A stretch of DNA of 64,000 nucleotides from contig NZ_BKCG01000001.1 in NCBI RefSeq assembly GCF_008974325.1, positions 496,001-560,000 of the forward strand. The letters are read 5' to 3'. The stretch comes from Patiriisocius marinus. GTDB lineage: Bacteria; Bacteroidota; Bacteroidia; Flavobacteriales; Flavobacteriaceae. The notes under the pieces are model-generated. The model was not told the origin of the DNA. It did no database searches and worked only from the letters and a program-made list of their open reading frames with translations. Both the position numbers and the translations under genes were made by a program. Below are positions 54,135 through 63,415 of this stretch, piece by piece (the first letter of the stretch is position 1; every line of letters starts with the position of its first letter).

Positions 54135-55400
54135 CTAAAGCTCTAAAGCTCTCTTGATATCACCACCCATTAAAATTTCAACTGGGTTTTCTAACGCTTC
54201 TTTAACTGCTACTAAGAAACCTACAGACTCCTTACCGTCAATAATACGATGATCATAACTTAAAGCTACAAACATAATTGGCGCTATTACAATTTCACCA
54301 TTTCTTACAATTGGTCTTTCAACAATGTTATGCATTCCTAAAATTCCAGATTGTGGTGGGTTTATAATAGGTGTAGATAACATTGATCCAAATACACCTC
54401 CGTTAGAGATTGTAAAAGTACCACCTGTCATTTCATCTACAGTAATTTGACCATCACGTGCACGAATTGCAAGACGTTTTACTTCGCTTTCTACTCCTCT
54501 AAAAGATAAATTTTCCACATTACGCATTACTGGAACCATTAATCCTTTAGGTCCAGAAACCGCAATTGAAATATCTTTATAATCAAAAGTTAGCATTTCT
54601 TTTCCATCAATCATACTATTAACTGCTGGATAAAGCTCTAAAGCTCTTACAACCGCTAAAGTAAAGAAAGACATAAAGCCTAAACCTACACCGTGCTTTT
54701 CTTTAAAAGTTTCTTTGTATTGTTTTCTTAGCTCAAAAATAGGCGACATATCAACCTCGTTAAAGGTTGTTAACATAGCAGTTGTGTTTTTAGCTTCTAC
54801 TAAACGTTCAGCAACTTTACGACGCAACATCGATAATTTAGTTCTGTAAGATCCACGACCACCAGTTCCTGCAGTCCCCATAGAAGGTACAGCATTAACA
54901 GCATCATTTTTAGTTATGCGACCATCTCTACCAGATCCTGATACAGTTTTACTATCGACCCCTTTTTCATCAAGAATTTTCTTAGCAGCAGGTGAAGGTG
55001 TTCCACTCGCGTACGTTTTCTCTGTAATAGGAGCAGCCTTTACATTTGTTTGTTTTGCCTCAGCTTTTGCTTTATCTAAATCTGGAGCAGCATTTGTTTC
55101 GCCTTGCTCATCTCCAGCATTTTCATAGGTATTAATATCATCTGCATCCTTACCTCCTGGTTTTTCAGCATCTGTATCAATTAAACAAACAACAGCACCT
55201 ACAGCAACAGCATCGCCTTCTTCAGCTTTAAGTGTTATTATTCCACTAGCTTCAGCAGGTAGCTCTAAGGTTGCTTTATCACTATCAACTTCAGCAATTG
55301 CTTGGTCTTTTTCAACATAATCGCCGTCTTCAACAAGCCATTGTGCTATTTCAACTTCTGTGATCGATTCTCCCGGTGAGGGAACTTTCATTTCTAACAT
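54135..55400 (-). CDS. odhB: Dihydrolipoyllysine succinyltransferase, E2 of 2-oxoglutarate dehydrogenase
   Basis: The protein has 421 residues from ATG at 55400 (MLEMKVPSPGESI); the frame continues upstream but the family begins here. It has a lipoyl domain (1-78) with the lipoylated lysine in EVDSDKATLEL, a linker, a peripheral subunit-binding domain (near 130-165, SPAAKKILDEKGVD), and the catalytic domain ending SYDHRIIDGKE with the active His and Asp. It transfers the succinyl group to CoA in the citric acid cycle. It is 115 bases after odhA, in the same direction. Confidence 0.96.
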   Translation of the reverse strand: MLEMKVPSPGESITEVEIAQWLVEDGDYVEKDQAIAEVDSDKATLELPAEASGIITLKAEEGDAVAVGAVVCLIDTDAEKPGGKDADDINTYENAGDEQGETNAAPDLDKAKAEAKQTNVKAAPITEKTYASGTPSPAAKKILDEKGVDSKTVSGSGRDGRITKNDAVNAVPSMGTAGTGGRGSYRTKLSMLRRKVAERLVEAKNTTAMLTTFNEVDMSPIFELRKQYKETFKEKHGVGLGFMSFFTLAVVRALELYPAVNSMIDGKEMLTFDYKDISIAVSGPKGLMVPVMRNVENLSFRGVESEVKRLAIRARDGQITVDEMTGGTFTISNGGVFGSMLSTPIINPPQSGILGMHNIVERPIVRNGEIVIAPIMFVALSYDHRIIDGKESVGFLVAVKEALENPVEILMGGDIKRALEL

Positions 55401-55515
55401 ACTATTGTTATTATGTTCTTGCTTTCGCAAATAACTATTACCTATTTTATTGACTATGTGTAATACCTTTAAAATTTCCGAAGTTATAAAGTTCTTCTGA
55501 AATTTTAATCAATTA

Positions 55516-58260
55516 CTATTCTTTAGATGCATCAAAAACTGCATCAATTACATTTTTATGTCTTGCTTTTGAACGCGTACTACTTCCAGCTGCTGGAGCA
55601 CTATAAACTCTTCGCGAAGCTAGACGCAATTTAATAAAATCAAAATTCATTAGCATATAACCCCAAGCTCCCATATTTTTAGGCTCTTCCTGGGCCCAAA
55701 CATAATCGATACCCTCTGGATATGTTTCAATAATTTGTTTTAATTGCTCCGTAGGAAGTGGGAACAATTGCTCAATACGAACTATTGCTACATCATCTCT
55801 TCCGTTTTCCTCTCTTCTTTCTATTAAGTCGTAATAAAACTTACCTGTACAAAATACAAGTGAAGTTACGTTCTTTTTAGTTACGTAAGTATCATCAAAT
55901 GTTTCTTGGAAACTTCCAGTGGCCAATTCTTCTTTTGTTGAGACTACTTTAGGGTGACGCAATAAACTTTTAGGAGTAAAAACGACTAAAGGCTTTCTGA
56001 AATTCCACTTCATCTGGCGTCGTAGTAAATGATAAAAATTTGCAGGTGTTGTAACATCTGCCATAATCATATTATTACGTGCACATAACTGTAAGTAGCG
56101 CTCCATACGTGCGCTAGAGTGCTCACTTCCTTGACCTTCATACCCATGAGGAAGCAACATTACAAGTCCGTTTTGTGTTTTCCACTTTGCTTCTGCTGCA
56201 CTTATATATTGATCTAGCATTATTTGAGCACCATTTGAGAAATCTCCAAATTGCGCTTCCCAAATTGTAAGTGTTTTAGGAGCTGCCATTGCATATCCAT
56301 AATCAAAACCTACCACAGCATATTCTGATAAAAGCGAGTTGTAAATATGAAATTTACCATCTACACCTAATCTATTATGTAGATTGATTTCCTCAGCGTC
56401 ATCTTCGGTTTTAATCACGGCATGTCTATGAGAAAATGTTCCTCTTTCAACATCTTGCCCGGACATACGAACATCAAAACCTTCTTCCATCAATGTTGCA
56501 TAGGCTAATAATTCACCCATTGCCCAATCAAGTTCATTTGTTTCTGTGTAACGCTTGTTTCTATCATCAATTATACGCTGAATTTTACGTATAAATTTTT
56601 TGTCTGTTGGCAACTTAGTAATTCCTTCAGCAATTACATCTAACTTTTTAATAGGAAAAGTTGTATCAGCTTTCTCTAAAATATCATCAACAGCACCTAA
56701 TTTGTAACCGTCCCAGTCATCTGCCCCAATAGGAGTAATAACTGTTTTATCTTTTTTACGAGATGCTTCTAGATCATTTTCTAAGTCTTCTTTATAAGCA
56801 ACTTCTAACGATTTTACGTATCCTTTTTCAATAACACCTTGAGCTGCTAATTTCTTAGCATAAATATCTCTTGGGTTTTCATGTTTAGATATAGCTTTAT
56901 ATAATTTAGGTTGCGTAAAACGAGGTTCGTCTCCTTCATTATGACCATATTTTCTATATCCTAAAATATCAATGAAAACATCGCGACCAAATTCCATTCT
57001 AAAATCTAATGCAAAAGTAAAAGCGTGACATACTGCTTCTACATCATCTGCATTAACATGTAATACTGGTGACAATGTAACTTTAGCAATGTCAGTACAG
57101 TATGTTGATGACCTAGCATCTAAATAGTTAGTAGTAAAACCAACTTGGTTATTTGCAACAACGTGTATTGTACCTCCAGTTCTATAACCTTCAAGTTGTG
57201 CCATTTGCACAAACTCATACACAACACCTTGTCCTGCAATTGCTGCATCACCGTGTATTAATATAGGTATTAACTTTTTCTCGTCACCACCTAGTTCATT
57301 ATCTAATTTTGCTCTAGAAATACCTCCTACAACAGCGTTTACTGTTTCTAGGTGAGAGGGATTAGGCGCAAGGTCCATACGCACCTTTTTACCACCATTA
57401 GTTTCTCTAAAACTAGTCCATCCCATGTGATATTTTACATCTCCATCGAATAATTCAGCTTCATCGTATTCCTTGCTGTCAAATTCACTAAAGATTTTCT
57501 CTGGCGCTTTACCAAATATATTTGTCAAAACATTTAAACGTCCACGGTGAGCCATACCCACCACAAACTGTTCAACGCCTTGCTCTGCACCTTGTTCCAT
57601 TAAAGTATCAAGTCCAGGAATTAATGCATCTACTCCTTCTATTGAAAAACGTTTTTGCCCTACATATTTAGAATGTAAGAAGGTTTCAAACGAAAGTGCT
57701 TGGTTTAATTTTTTAAGAATTTGCTTTTTTTGATCTCCGTCATATTGCGGATGATTGTCATTTTTATTAAGCCAATTCTGAATCCATTTAATCTCATCTG
57801 GATTACGGATATACATATATTCAATACCTATTGACTCACAATAAATACTTTCAAGATGCTTAACTATATTAGCTAAGGTAGTTTTACCTAGTCCTAAAAT
57901 TGATCCTGCTTCAAATTCTGATTGTAAATCCGAATCACTTAATCCGAAATTCTCTAAACCTAAAGTAGGTGAATATTTACGACGCTCTCGAACTGGATTT
58001 GTTTTAGTAAACAAATGCCCTCGAGTTCTGTAGCCATCAATTAACTTAATTATTTTAAATTCGTCTAGAACGTTTTGTGGGATATTAGCCCCCATTTCAA
58101 CTCCTAAATCTTCAAGTGAATCACTCTCTAAACCAAAGTCAAACCCTTGGAAAAATGCACGCCAACTTGGCTCTACACTATCAGGGAACTTTAAGTACGT
58201 ATTGTATAATTCTGAGATTTGCTCAGGGTGAATGGCGTTGAGAAAAGAATATTTATCCAT
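55516..58260 (-). CDS. odhA: 2-oxoglutarate dehydrogenase E1 component
   Basis: The 914-residue thiamine-diphosphate enzyme has the short N-terminal segment (LNAIHPEQISELYNTYL), EQFVVGMAHRGRLNVL, the cofactor site GDAAIAGQG-VYE, and the C-terminal transketolase-like part (FSHRHAVI, LLPHGYEGQGSEHSSARMER). It decarboxylates 2-oxoglutarate and passes the succinyl group to the lipoyl arm of OdhB. The length is normal for SucA. A minus-strand TATTTTTG (58293-58300) lies upstream and may be the -7 promoter element. Confidence 0.97.
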   Translation of the reverse strand: MDKYSFLNAIHPEQISELYNTYLKFPDSVEPSWRAFFQGFDFGLESDSLEDLGVEMGANIPQNVLDEFKIIKLIDGYRTRGHLFTKTNPVRERRKYSPTLGLENFGLSDSDLQSEFEAGSILGLGKTTLANIVKHLESIYCESIGIEYMYIRNPDEIKWIQNWLNKNDNHPQYDGDQKKQILKKLNQALSFETFLHSKYVGQKRFSIEGVDALIPGLDTLMEQGAEQGVEQFVVGMAHRGRLNVLTNIFGKAPEKIFSEFDSKEYDEAELFDGDVKYHMGWTSFRETNGGKKVRMDLAPNPSHLETVNAVVGGISRAKLDNELGGDEKKLIPILIHGDAAIAGQGVVYEFVQMAQLEGYRTGGTIHVVANNQVGFTTNYLDARSSTYCTDIAKVTLSPVLHVNADDVEAVCHAFTFALDFRMEFGRDVFIDILGYRKYGHNEGDEPRFTQPKLYKAISKHENPRDIYAKKLAAQGVIEKGYVKSLEVAYKEDLENDLEASRKKDKTVITPIGADDWDGYKLGAVDDILEKADTTFPIKKLDVIAEGITKLPTDKKFIRKIQRIIDDRNKRYTETNELDWAMGELLAYATLMEEGFDVRMSGQDVERGTFSHRHAVIKTEDDAEEINLHNRLGVDGKFHIYNSLLSEYAVVGFDYGYAMAAPKTLTIWEAQFGDFSNGAQIMLDQYISAAEAKWKTQNGLVMLLPHGYEGQGSEHSSARMERYLQLCARNNMIMADVTTPANFYHLLRRQMKWNFRKPLVVFTPKSLLRHPKVVSTKEELATGSFQETFDDTYVTKKNVTSLVFCTGKFYYDLIERREENGRDDVAIVRIEQLFPLPTEQLKQIIETYPEGIDYVWAQEEPKNMGAWGYMLMNFDFIKLRLASRRVYSAPAAGSSTRSKARHKNVIDAVFDASKE

Positions 58261-58363
58261 ATGTGGAACGCTGGTGTGTTTAAAAAACTAAGCAAAAATA
58301 CAACAAAATGATAAAAATACATCTTTGGTATTCGTATATTTATGGTGTAAAACTCTTAAAAAT

Positions 58364-58933
58364 ATGCTAATGTTCTCTAACATCAAAATAGTTGTGAAAA
58401 AGTTAATGCTCTCAATTATATTATTAATGCCTCTTGTAACCTTATTTGCCCAAGAGGAGGAAAAAGACAAATCTGAATTTTGGAATAAAGTTAGTATTGG
58501 TGGAGGACTTGGTTTAAATGTTGGTAATGGTATATTTAGCGCTTCGGTTTCACCAAGTGCAGTTTATAATTTTAATGAATATTTTAGTGCTGGACCTGGA
58601 TTACATTACAGTTATCAAAGTGGTCGTAATTTCAACACTAGTCTATATGGAGCAAGTTTAATTGGTTTAGCAAACCCATTACCTCAACTTCAATTAAGTG
58701 CAGAGATTGAACAACTTAAATACAATATTAATCGCGATGTGCAAATACAAAACACAGATGGATCTATTAGCACTGTTGAAGCAACAAGTGACGGATGGAA
58801 CACTGCTTTATTTATAGGAGCTGGATACCGTGTAGGCCCGGCCTCAATTGGAGTTCGATACAATGTGCTATTTCAAGAAGACGATGATATTTACGCTACT
58901 GCATTTGCTCCTTTTGTAAGGGTCTACTTTTAG
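58364..58933 (+). CDS. Outer-membrane beta-barrel protein
   Basis: The frame opens at 58325; starts at 58364 or 58370 give about 188-190 residues with a membrane-directing N-terminus (VKKLMLSIILLMPLVTLFAQ). The mature part has strands with Gly/aromatic alternation (VSIGGGLGLNVGNGIFSASVSP, EYFSAGPGLHYSYQ, LFIGAGYRVG, SIGVRYNVLF) and ends FVRVYF, typical of outer-membrane barrel insertion. I recognise no family with a known ligand. It is divergent from odhA. Confidence 0.72.
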   Translation: MLMFSNIKIVVKKLMLSIILLMPLVTLFAQEEEKDKSEFWNKVSIGGGLGLNVGNGIFSASVSPSAVYNFNEYFSAGPGLHYSYQSGRNFNTSLYGASLIGLANPLPQLQLSAEIEQLKYNINRDVQIQNTDGSISTVEATSDGWNTALFIGAGYRVGPASIGVRYNVLFQEDDDIYATAFAPFVRVYF

Positions 58934-58950
58934 CAATTAACTAAATGTAT

Positions 58951-59925
58951 TTATACTGTACGCTGCATAAGCCATTCGCCAAAACTTTTTAGCGAAGCTT
59001 TTTTATCCTCTTTCAATTCAATTTTATCTAGAAGCTCAAAAGCTTTTTTAGTATAATTTTCGATTTCAGAAATGGTAGCTTTAGCTGAACCTGTACTTTT
59101 AAATAATTTCTTTACTGTTTCAATTTTTTGCGATGGGTCTTCTGGCAGAGTGGTAAATAATGAATTTAATATTTCAGATTCCGAAGTATTACTACCTTCA
59201 AGCGCTTTTAAATATAAAAAGGTTTTCTTATTAGATATTATATCACCTCCTACTTGCTTTCCAAAAGTTTCAGGATTTCCAAAGGCATCTAAATAGTCAT
59301 CTTGCAGTTGAAATGCAATCCCAAGATTACGACCAAAATCATAAATATTATTGCAGCATTCCTCTGAGGCATTGGCTACAATAGCTCCCATTTTCATAGC
59401 GGCACCTATTAAAACTGCCGTTTTATAATCAATCATTTTAATGTACTCAGCAATAGTAACATCGTTTCTAGTTTCAAAATCAACATCGTATTGTTGTCCT
59501 TCACACACCTGCAATGCAGTAGTACTAAACAATTTTGCTAATTGCTGAAACATTGCTGGCTCATATGCTTCAAAAAGTTGATATGCTAATATTAGCATAG
59601 CATCTCCAGAAAGTATCCCTGTATTTAAATCCCATTTTTCATGAACGGTCTCTTTACCTCTTCTTAATGGAGCATTGTCCATTATATCATCATGGATCAA
59701 TGAAAAGTTGTGGAAAAGCTCAACAGCTAAGGCTGCATTTTTTGCTTCATTAACATTTCCGGAGAAAAAATCTGCCGTCATTAATGTAAGTATTGGACGT
59801 AATCTCTTTCCGCCTAAAGCTAAAATATATTTAATAGGATCATACAATCCTTTTGGCTCACTTACACTAATGGTGTTTTCCAAATGTGTGTATAATGCTT
59901 TGCGGTACTTTTCAAAATCCTCCAT
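58951..59925 (-). CDS. Polyprenyl diphosphate synthase (short chain, probably GGPP or FPP)
   Basis: The 324-residue trans-prenyltransferase has a first Asp-rich motif DDIMD (79-83) without the two-residue insertion of bacterial FPP synthases and a second DDYLD (near 208). Phe74, the fifth residue before the first motif, should block long products, which suggests C15-C20 chains. GGKRLRP (38-44) binds the allylic substrate. It may supply GGPP for carotenoids, or feed quinone and cell-wall lipid synthesis. It is divergent from the tetR gene and appears monocistronic. Confidence 0.9.
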   Translation of the reverse strand: MEDFEKYRKALYTHLENTISVSEPKGLYDPIKYILALGGKRLRPILTLMTADFFSGNVNEAKNAALAVELFHNFSLIHDDIMDNAPLRRGKETVHEKWDLNTGILSGDAMLILAYQLFEAYEPAMFQQLAKLFSTTALQVCEGQQYDVDFETRNDVTIAEYIKMIDYKTAVLIGAAMKMGAIVANASEECCNNIYDFGRNLGIAFQLQDDYLDAFGNPETFGKQVGGDIISNKKTFLYLKALEGSNTSESEILNSLFTTLPEDPSQKIETVKKLFKSTGSAKATISEIENYTKKAFELLDKIELKEDKKASLKSFGEWLMQRTV

Positions 59926-60049
59926 TCCAAAATTTTAAACAAAAATAAGGCTTATATAAACGCTATGCACACCAATTATAAGTCCTATTTATTACGAATT
60001 ACTAGAAGTTAATTTATTGTTAATTTTTATAAAACTTAGGAAACTATAA

Positions 60050-60079
60050 TTGTGTTTCAAGTTTCCTAGTCTATATTTG
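60050..60079 (+). promoter_or_regulatory. Promoter of the efflux operon
   Basis: TTG (60050-60052), 19 bases, then TATATTTG (60072-60079) match the Bacteroidota consensus well. It lies 38 bases before the tetR start. As tetR is the first gene, autoregulation at this site is likely. Confidence 0.7.
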
Positions 60080-60116
60080 CACCTTCAAATAAAATGGTGC
60101 CAATTTTTTAAGACTA

Positions 60117-60722
60117 ATGAAAGATAAAATAATACTGCAAGCTTCCTCAATGTTTATGTCTCTTGGATTTAAGAGTGTTACAATGGATGATATAGCTAAT
60201 GAAATGGGAATTAGTAAAAAAACCATTTATACACATTTTAGTAATAAAGAAACTATTATCGCTGTAGTGACAGACAAAATTTTTGAAGAAGTTTCTAGCA
60301 CTATTGATCATATTTGTTCTATTGAAAAAAATCCAATTGAAGAAATCTACGAAATAAAAAAATGTGTAATGGAACACATGCGTGATGAAAAAGCATCACC
60401 CTGGCATCAACTACAAAAATACTATCCAAGCATTTATCAAAACATTAAAGCAAGACAATTCAATTTCATGCAGGAATGTGTTCTAAAAAATCTAAATCGT
60501 GGATTAGAACAGGAATTGTATCGTGAAAATATGGATGTTCAATTTGTTTCTAGAATATACTTTAATGGCATTACCGGAATTAAAGAAGAAACATTGTTCC
60601 CATCATCAATGTTCGATGGACGAACCTTATACGATATGTATTTAGAATATCATTTACGTGGTATTGTAACTCCAAAAGGAAGGACCATATTAAACAATTT
60701 AATACAATCAACACACGACTAA
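60117..60722 (+). CDS. TetR/AcrR-family regulator of the efflux operon
   Basis: The 201-residue regulator has an N-terminal helix-turn-helix (about 20-50, TMDDIANEMGISKKTIYTHF) and a ligand-binding helical domain. It is the first gene of an operon with a TolC-like channel (47-base gap), adaptor and RND pump, so it most likely represses that operon until a toxic ligand is bound. The ligand is not evident from sequence. Confidence 0.92.
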   Translation: MKDKIILQASSMFMSLGFKSVTMDDIANEMGISKKTIYTHFSNKETIIAVVTDKIFEEVSSTIDHICSIEKNPIEEIYEIKKCVMEHMRDEKASPWHQLQKYYPSIYQNIKARQFNFMQECVLKNLNRGLEQELYRENMDVQFVSRIYFNGITGIKEETLFPSSMFDGRTLYDMYLEYHLRGIVTPKGRTILNNLIQSTHD

Positions 60723-60769
60723 TAACCAACTTATTAACAATTCAGTTTAAGGAATTAAAAAACCAAATA

Positions 60770-62140
60770 ATGAAGAAACTCCTATTTATACTCACCTTTC
60801 TTGCTTCAATCCCTACTTGGGCGCAGGAAAATCAGCAATATCAGTTTTCACTTGAAGAAGCTATCACATTTGCATTAGACAGCAACTACACAGCTATAAA
60901 TGCTCGTCGAGATATCGCTAAAGCATTAAAGCAAAAATGGGAAGCAACAGCTGTTGGATTACCTCAAATAAGTGGAAGCATAAACTACAACAACAATTTA
61001 AAACAACCCGTAACACTATTACCGGGAGAAATTGCAGGTGGACTTCCTGGAACTTTTGTACCTGTAACTTTTGGAACAAAACAAAATGCTAATGCCACCG
61101 CTACATTAAATCAATTAATATTTGACGGTAGTTACTTAGTAGGTTTAAAAGCTGCAAAAACATTTTTAAATTTTTCAGAAAATACAAACGAAAAAACACG
61201 TCTCGAAGTTCGTAAAGGCGTTATTAATGCTTACGGAAGCGTTTTACTTTCAGAAGAATTAATTGCCATTTTTGAAAAAAACAAAAAAGCACTTGAAGAT
61301 AATTTATATGAAACGCGCCAGATTTTTGAAAATGGTCTAGCAGAAGAAGAAAGCGTAGAACAGTTAGAAGTAACACTTTTAGATGTAGACACTCAATTAA
61401 ATTATGCGAAGCGCACAAACACAATTGCTCGCCAAATGTTCAACATAGCACTTGGTATTGATGTTGAAGCTCCAGTAACACTTACGGAAACAATTGATGC
61501 ATTAACTAACGAAAACTTAAGCCTTGAGCTTTTAAAACAAGACCTATCAGTTGAAGAAAATGTAGACTATAAAATTGCTCAAAATTTAACCGAGCAAAGA
61601 AGCCTTGAAGTTCAACTTGAAAAGAGTAAAGCACTACCAAGTCTTTCAGCATTTGTAAATTATGGAACTGCAGCTAATAGCCAATCGTTTTCATTTTTCG
61701 ACAGCGACCAAATATGGTACCAATCATCTTTATTAGGTTTAAGTTTAAACGTACCCATTTTTAGTAGTGGAATGCGTAATGCTAAAACACAACGCGCTAA
61801 AATAGCTTTAGATCAAGCCGAAACGGAACTTGCCGAAAAAAAGCAACAAGTTACACTTGAGCTTAATACAGCTAGAAGCAATTACCAATTTGCCATTGAA
61901 AAATTTGAAAACGCAAAAAAGAACATTACACTCTCTGAACGCATTGAAATGAAAAACCAAGTGAAATTTACCGAAGGTTTAAGTACAAGTTTCGATTTGC
62001 GCCAAGCACAAACACAATTATACACAGCACAACAACAGTATTTTCAAAGTATGCTAGATTTAATTAATGCCAAAGCAGAAATTGAAACAGTACTAAATAC
62101 ACCTCAACTAAGAGTTTCTTCTGAAACTTTAAAAAACTAA
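60770..62140 (+). CDS. TolC-family outer-membrane channel
   Basis: The 456-residue protein has a signal peptide (1-18) and the TolC architecture: two repeats of long helices (coiled-coil, for example about 135-240 and 325-440) with short strands. Features include FSLEEAITFALDSNYTAINA near the start and SLLGLSLNVPIFSSGMRNAK, the usual outer-membrane efflux protein signature of the second repeat. It forms the exit duct of the RND pump encoded after it. It ends 32 bases before the adaptor gene. Confidence 0.95.
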   Translation: MKKLLFILTFLASIPTWAQENQQYQFSLEEAITFALDSNYTAINARRDIAKALKQKWEATAVGLPQISGSINYNNNLKQPVTLLPGEIAGGLPGTFVPVTFGTKQNANATATLNQLIFDGSYLVGLKAAKTFLNFSENTNEKTRLEVRKGVINAYGSVLLSEELIAIFEKNKKALEDNLYETRQIFENGLAEEESVEQLEVTLLDVDTQLNYAKRTNTIARQMFNIALGIDVEAPVTLTETIDALTNENLSLELLKQDLSVEENVDYKIAQNLTEQRSLEVQLEKSKALPSLSAFVNYGTAANSQSFSFFDSDQIWYQSSLLGLSLNVPIFSSGMRNAKTQRAKIALDQAETELAEKKQQVTLELNTARSNYQFAIEKFENAKKNITLSERIEMKNQVKFTEGLSTSFDLRQAQTQLYTAQQQYFQSMLDLINAKAEIETVLNTPQLRVSSETLKN

Positions 62141-62172
62141 ACCACCTAACCGACATACTAAAACCGAACACA

Positions 62173-63342
62173 ATGAAAAAAATAATCACATTAATAGTAC
62201 TATCATCGCTACTTATCGCTTGCGGAAAGCAAGAAGATAAAATCTCCGTAGCTACATTAATAGAAAATGGAGATGTTGCTGCAATGCAAAAAAGGCGTGA
62301 TGCACTCGCTACAGAACAGCTGGTAATTAATAACGAAATTAAAGAACTAAATAATAAATTAAAAGAGTTGAGCCCTGAAGGGAAACTTCCTTTAATTACT
62401 GCTATAACAGCCAAAGAAGAATCTTTTAATCATTTTATCGAATTACAAGGTAGTGTTGAAACAGATCAAAATATTGTAATAACTCCTGAAATGGGAGGTG
62501 TACTTCAGCGTGTTTATGTAAAAGAAGGTCAAAAGGTTTCTAAAGGTCAAATACTTGCAGCAATTGATGATGGTGGTATGAGTCAACAACTAGCACAAAT
62601 GCAAGTACAAGCTGACTTAGCAAAAACTACTTTTGAAAGACAAGAACGCCTGTGGAATCAAAAAATAGGTAGTGAAATCCAATACTTACAAGCTAAATCT
62701 GGATACGAAGGCCAACTTAAAGCTATCAATTCAATGAAGCAACAAATAGGAAAAGCAACTGTTCGCGCTCCATTTTCAGGTACAATCGACGATATAATTA
62801 CAGAACAAGGAAGTGTAGTGGCACCAGGACAATCGCAACTAATGCGTATAGTAAGTCTTAATAACATGTATGTTAAAACTGATGTTCCAGAAACGTACAT
62901 TACTGATGTAGTTAAAGGTAAAGATGTTGAATTATTCTTTCCTGTTTTAGGTAAAACTATTAATGCTAAAGTAGGACAAACAGGAAATTACATCAACCCA
63001 AATAACAGAACTTATAATATTGAAATCACAATTCCAAATAAGGATAAGACAATAAAGCCTAACTTAACTGCACGACTTAAAATTAATGATTATACAAATG
63101 AAAAAGCAATTATGATACCACAGAGTATTATTTCTGAAAATTCAGATGGAGAACAATTTGTTTACAAACTTTCATCAACAACTGACGAAAAAGCAACTGC
63201 ACACAGAGTTATCATTAAAACCGGAAAAACACAAGGTGATGTTATTGAAGTACTAGAAGGATTAACTGACGGAGATCAATTAATTGAAGAAGGTGCAAGA
63301 AGCGTAAAAGATGGACAAGAGGTGAAAATTATCACCTACTAA
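62173..63342 (+). CDS. Efflux RND transporter periplasmic adaptor
   Basis: The 389-residue membrane-fusion protein has a lipoprotein signal (LLIACGKQ, Cys17). A coiled-coil hairpin (about 140-195) sits between two half-lipoyl motifs (GVLQRVYVKEGQKVSKGQIL and KATVRAPFSGTIDDIITEQG), followed by beta-barrel and membrane-proximal domains. An extra N-terminal coiled coil (about 35-70) precedes the usual start. It bridges the inner-membrane pump and the TolC channel. Confidence 0.95.
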   Translation: MKKIITLIVLSSLLIACGKQEDKISVATLIENGDVAAMQKRRDALATEQLVINNEIKELNNKLKELSPEGKLPLITAITAKEESFNHFIELQGSVETDQNIVITPEMGGVLQRVYVKEGQKVSKGQILAAIDDGGMSQQLAQMQVQADLAKTTFERQERLWNQKIGSEIQYLQAKSGYEGQLKAINSMKQQIGKATVRAPFSGTIDDIITEQGSVVAPGQSQLMRIVSLNNMYVKTDVPETYITDVVKGKDVELFFPVLGKTINAKVGQTGNYINPNNRTYNIEITIPNKDKTIKPNLTARLKINDYTNEKAIMIPQSIISENSDGEQFVYKLSSTTDEKATAHRVIIKTGKTQGDVIEVLEGLTDGDQLIEEGARSVKDGQEVKIITY

Positions 63343-63415
63343 AAAGACAAGTAACTTACTTTAAAAGTTTCAAAACGCTATTAAAAATAAGGCACCCCCC
63401 TTTGTGGGCATTACT

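Noticed and set aside
55441-55505. Possible hairpin pair AAAATTTCCGAAG / CTTCTGAAATTTT between odhA and odhB
   Set aside because: The pairing has a mismatch and no T-run after it on the coding strand; noted only as a partial copy of the short motif.
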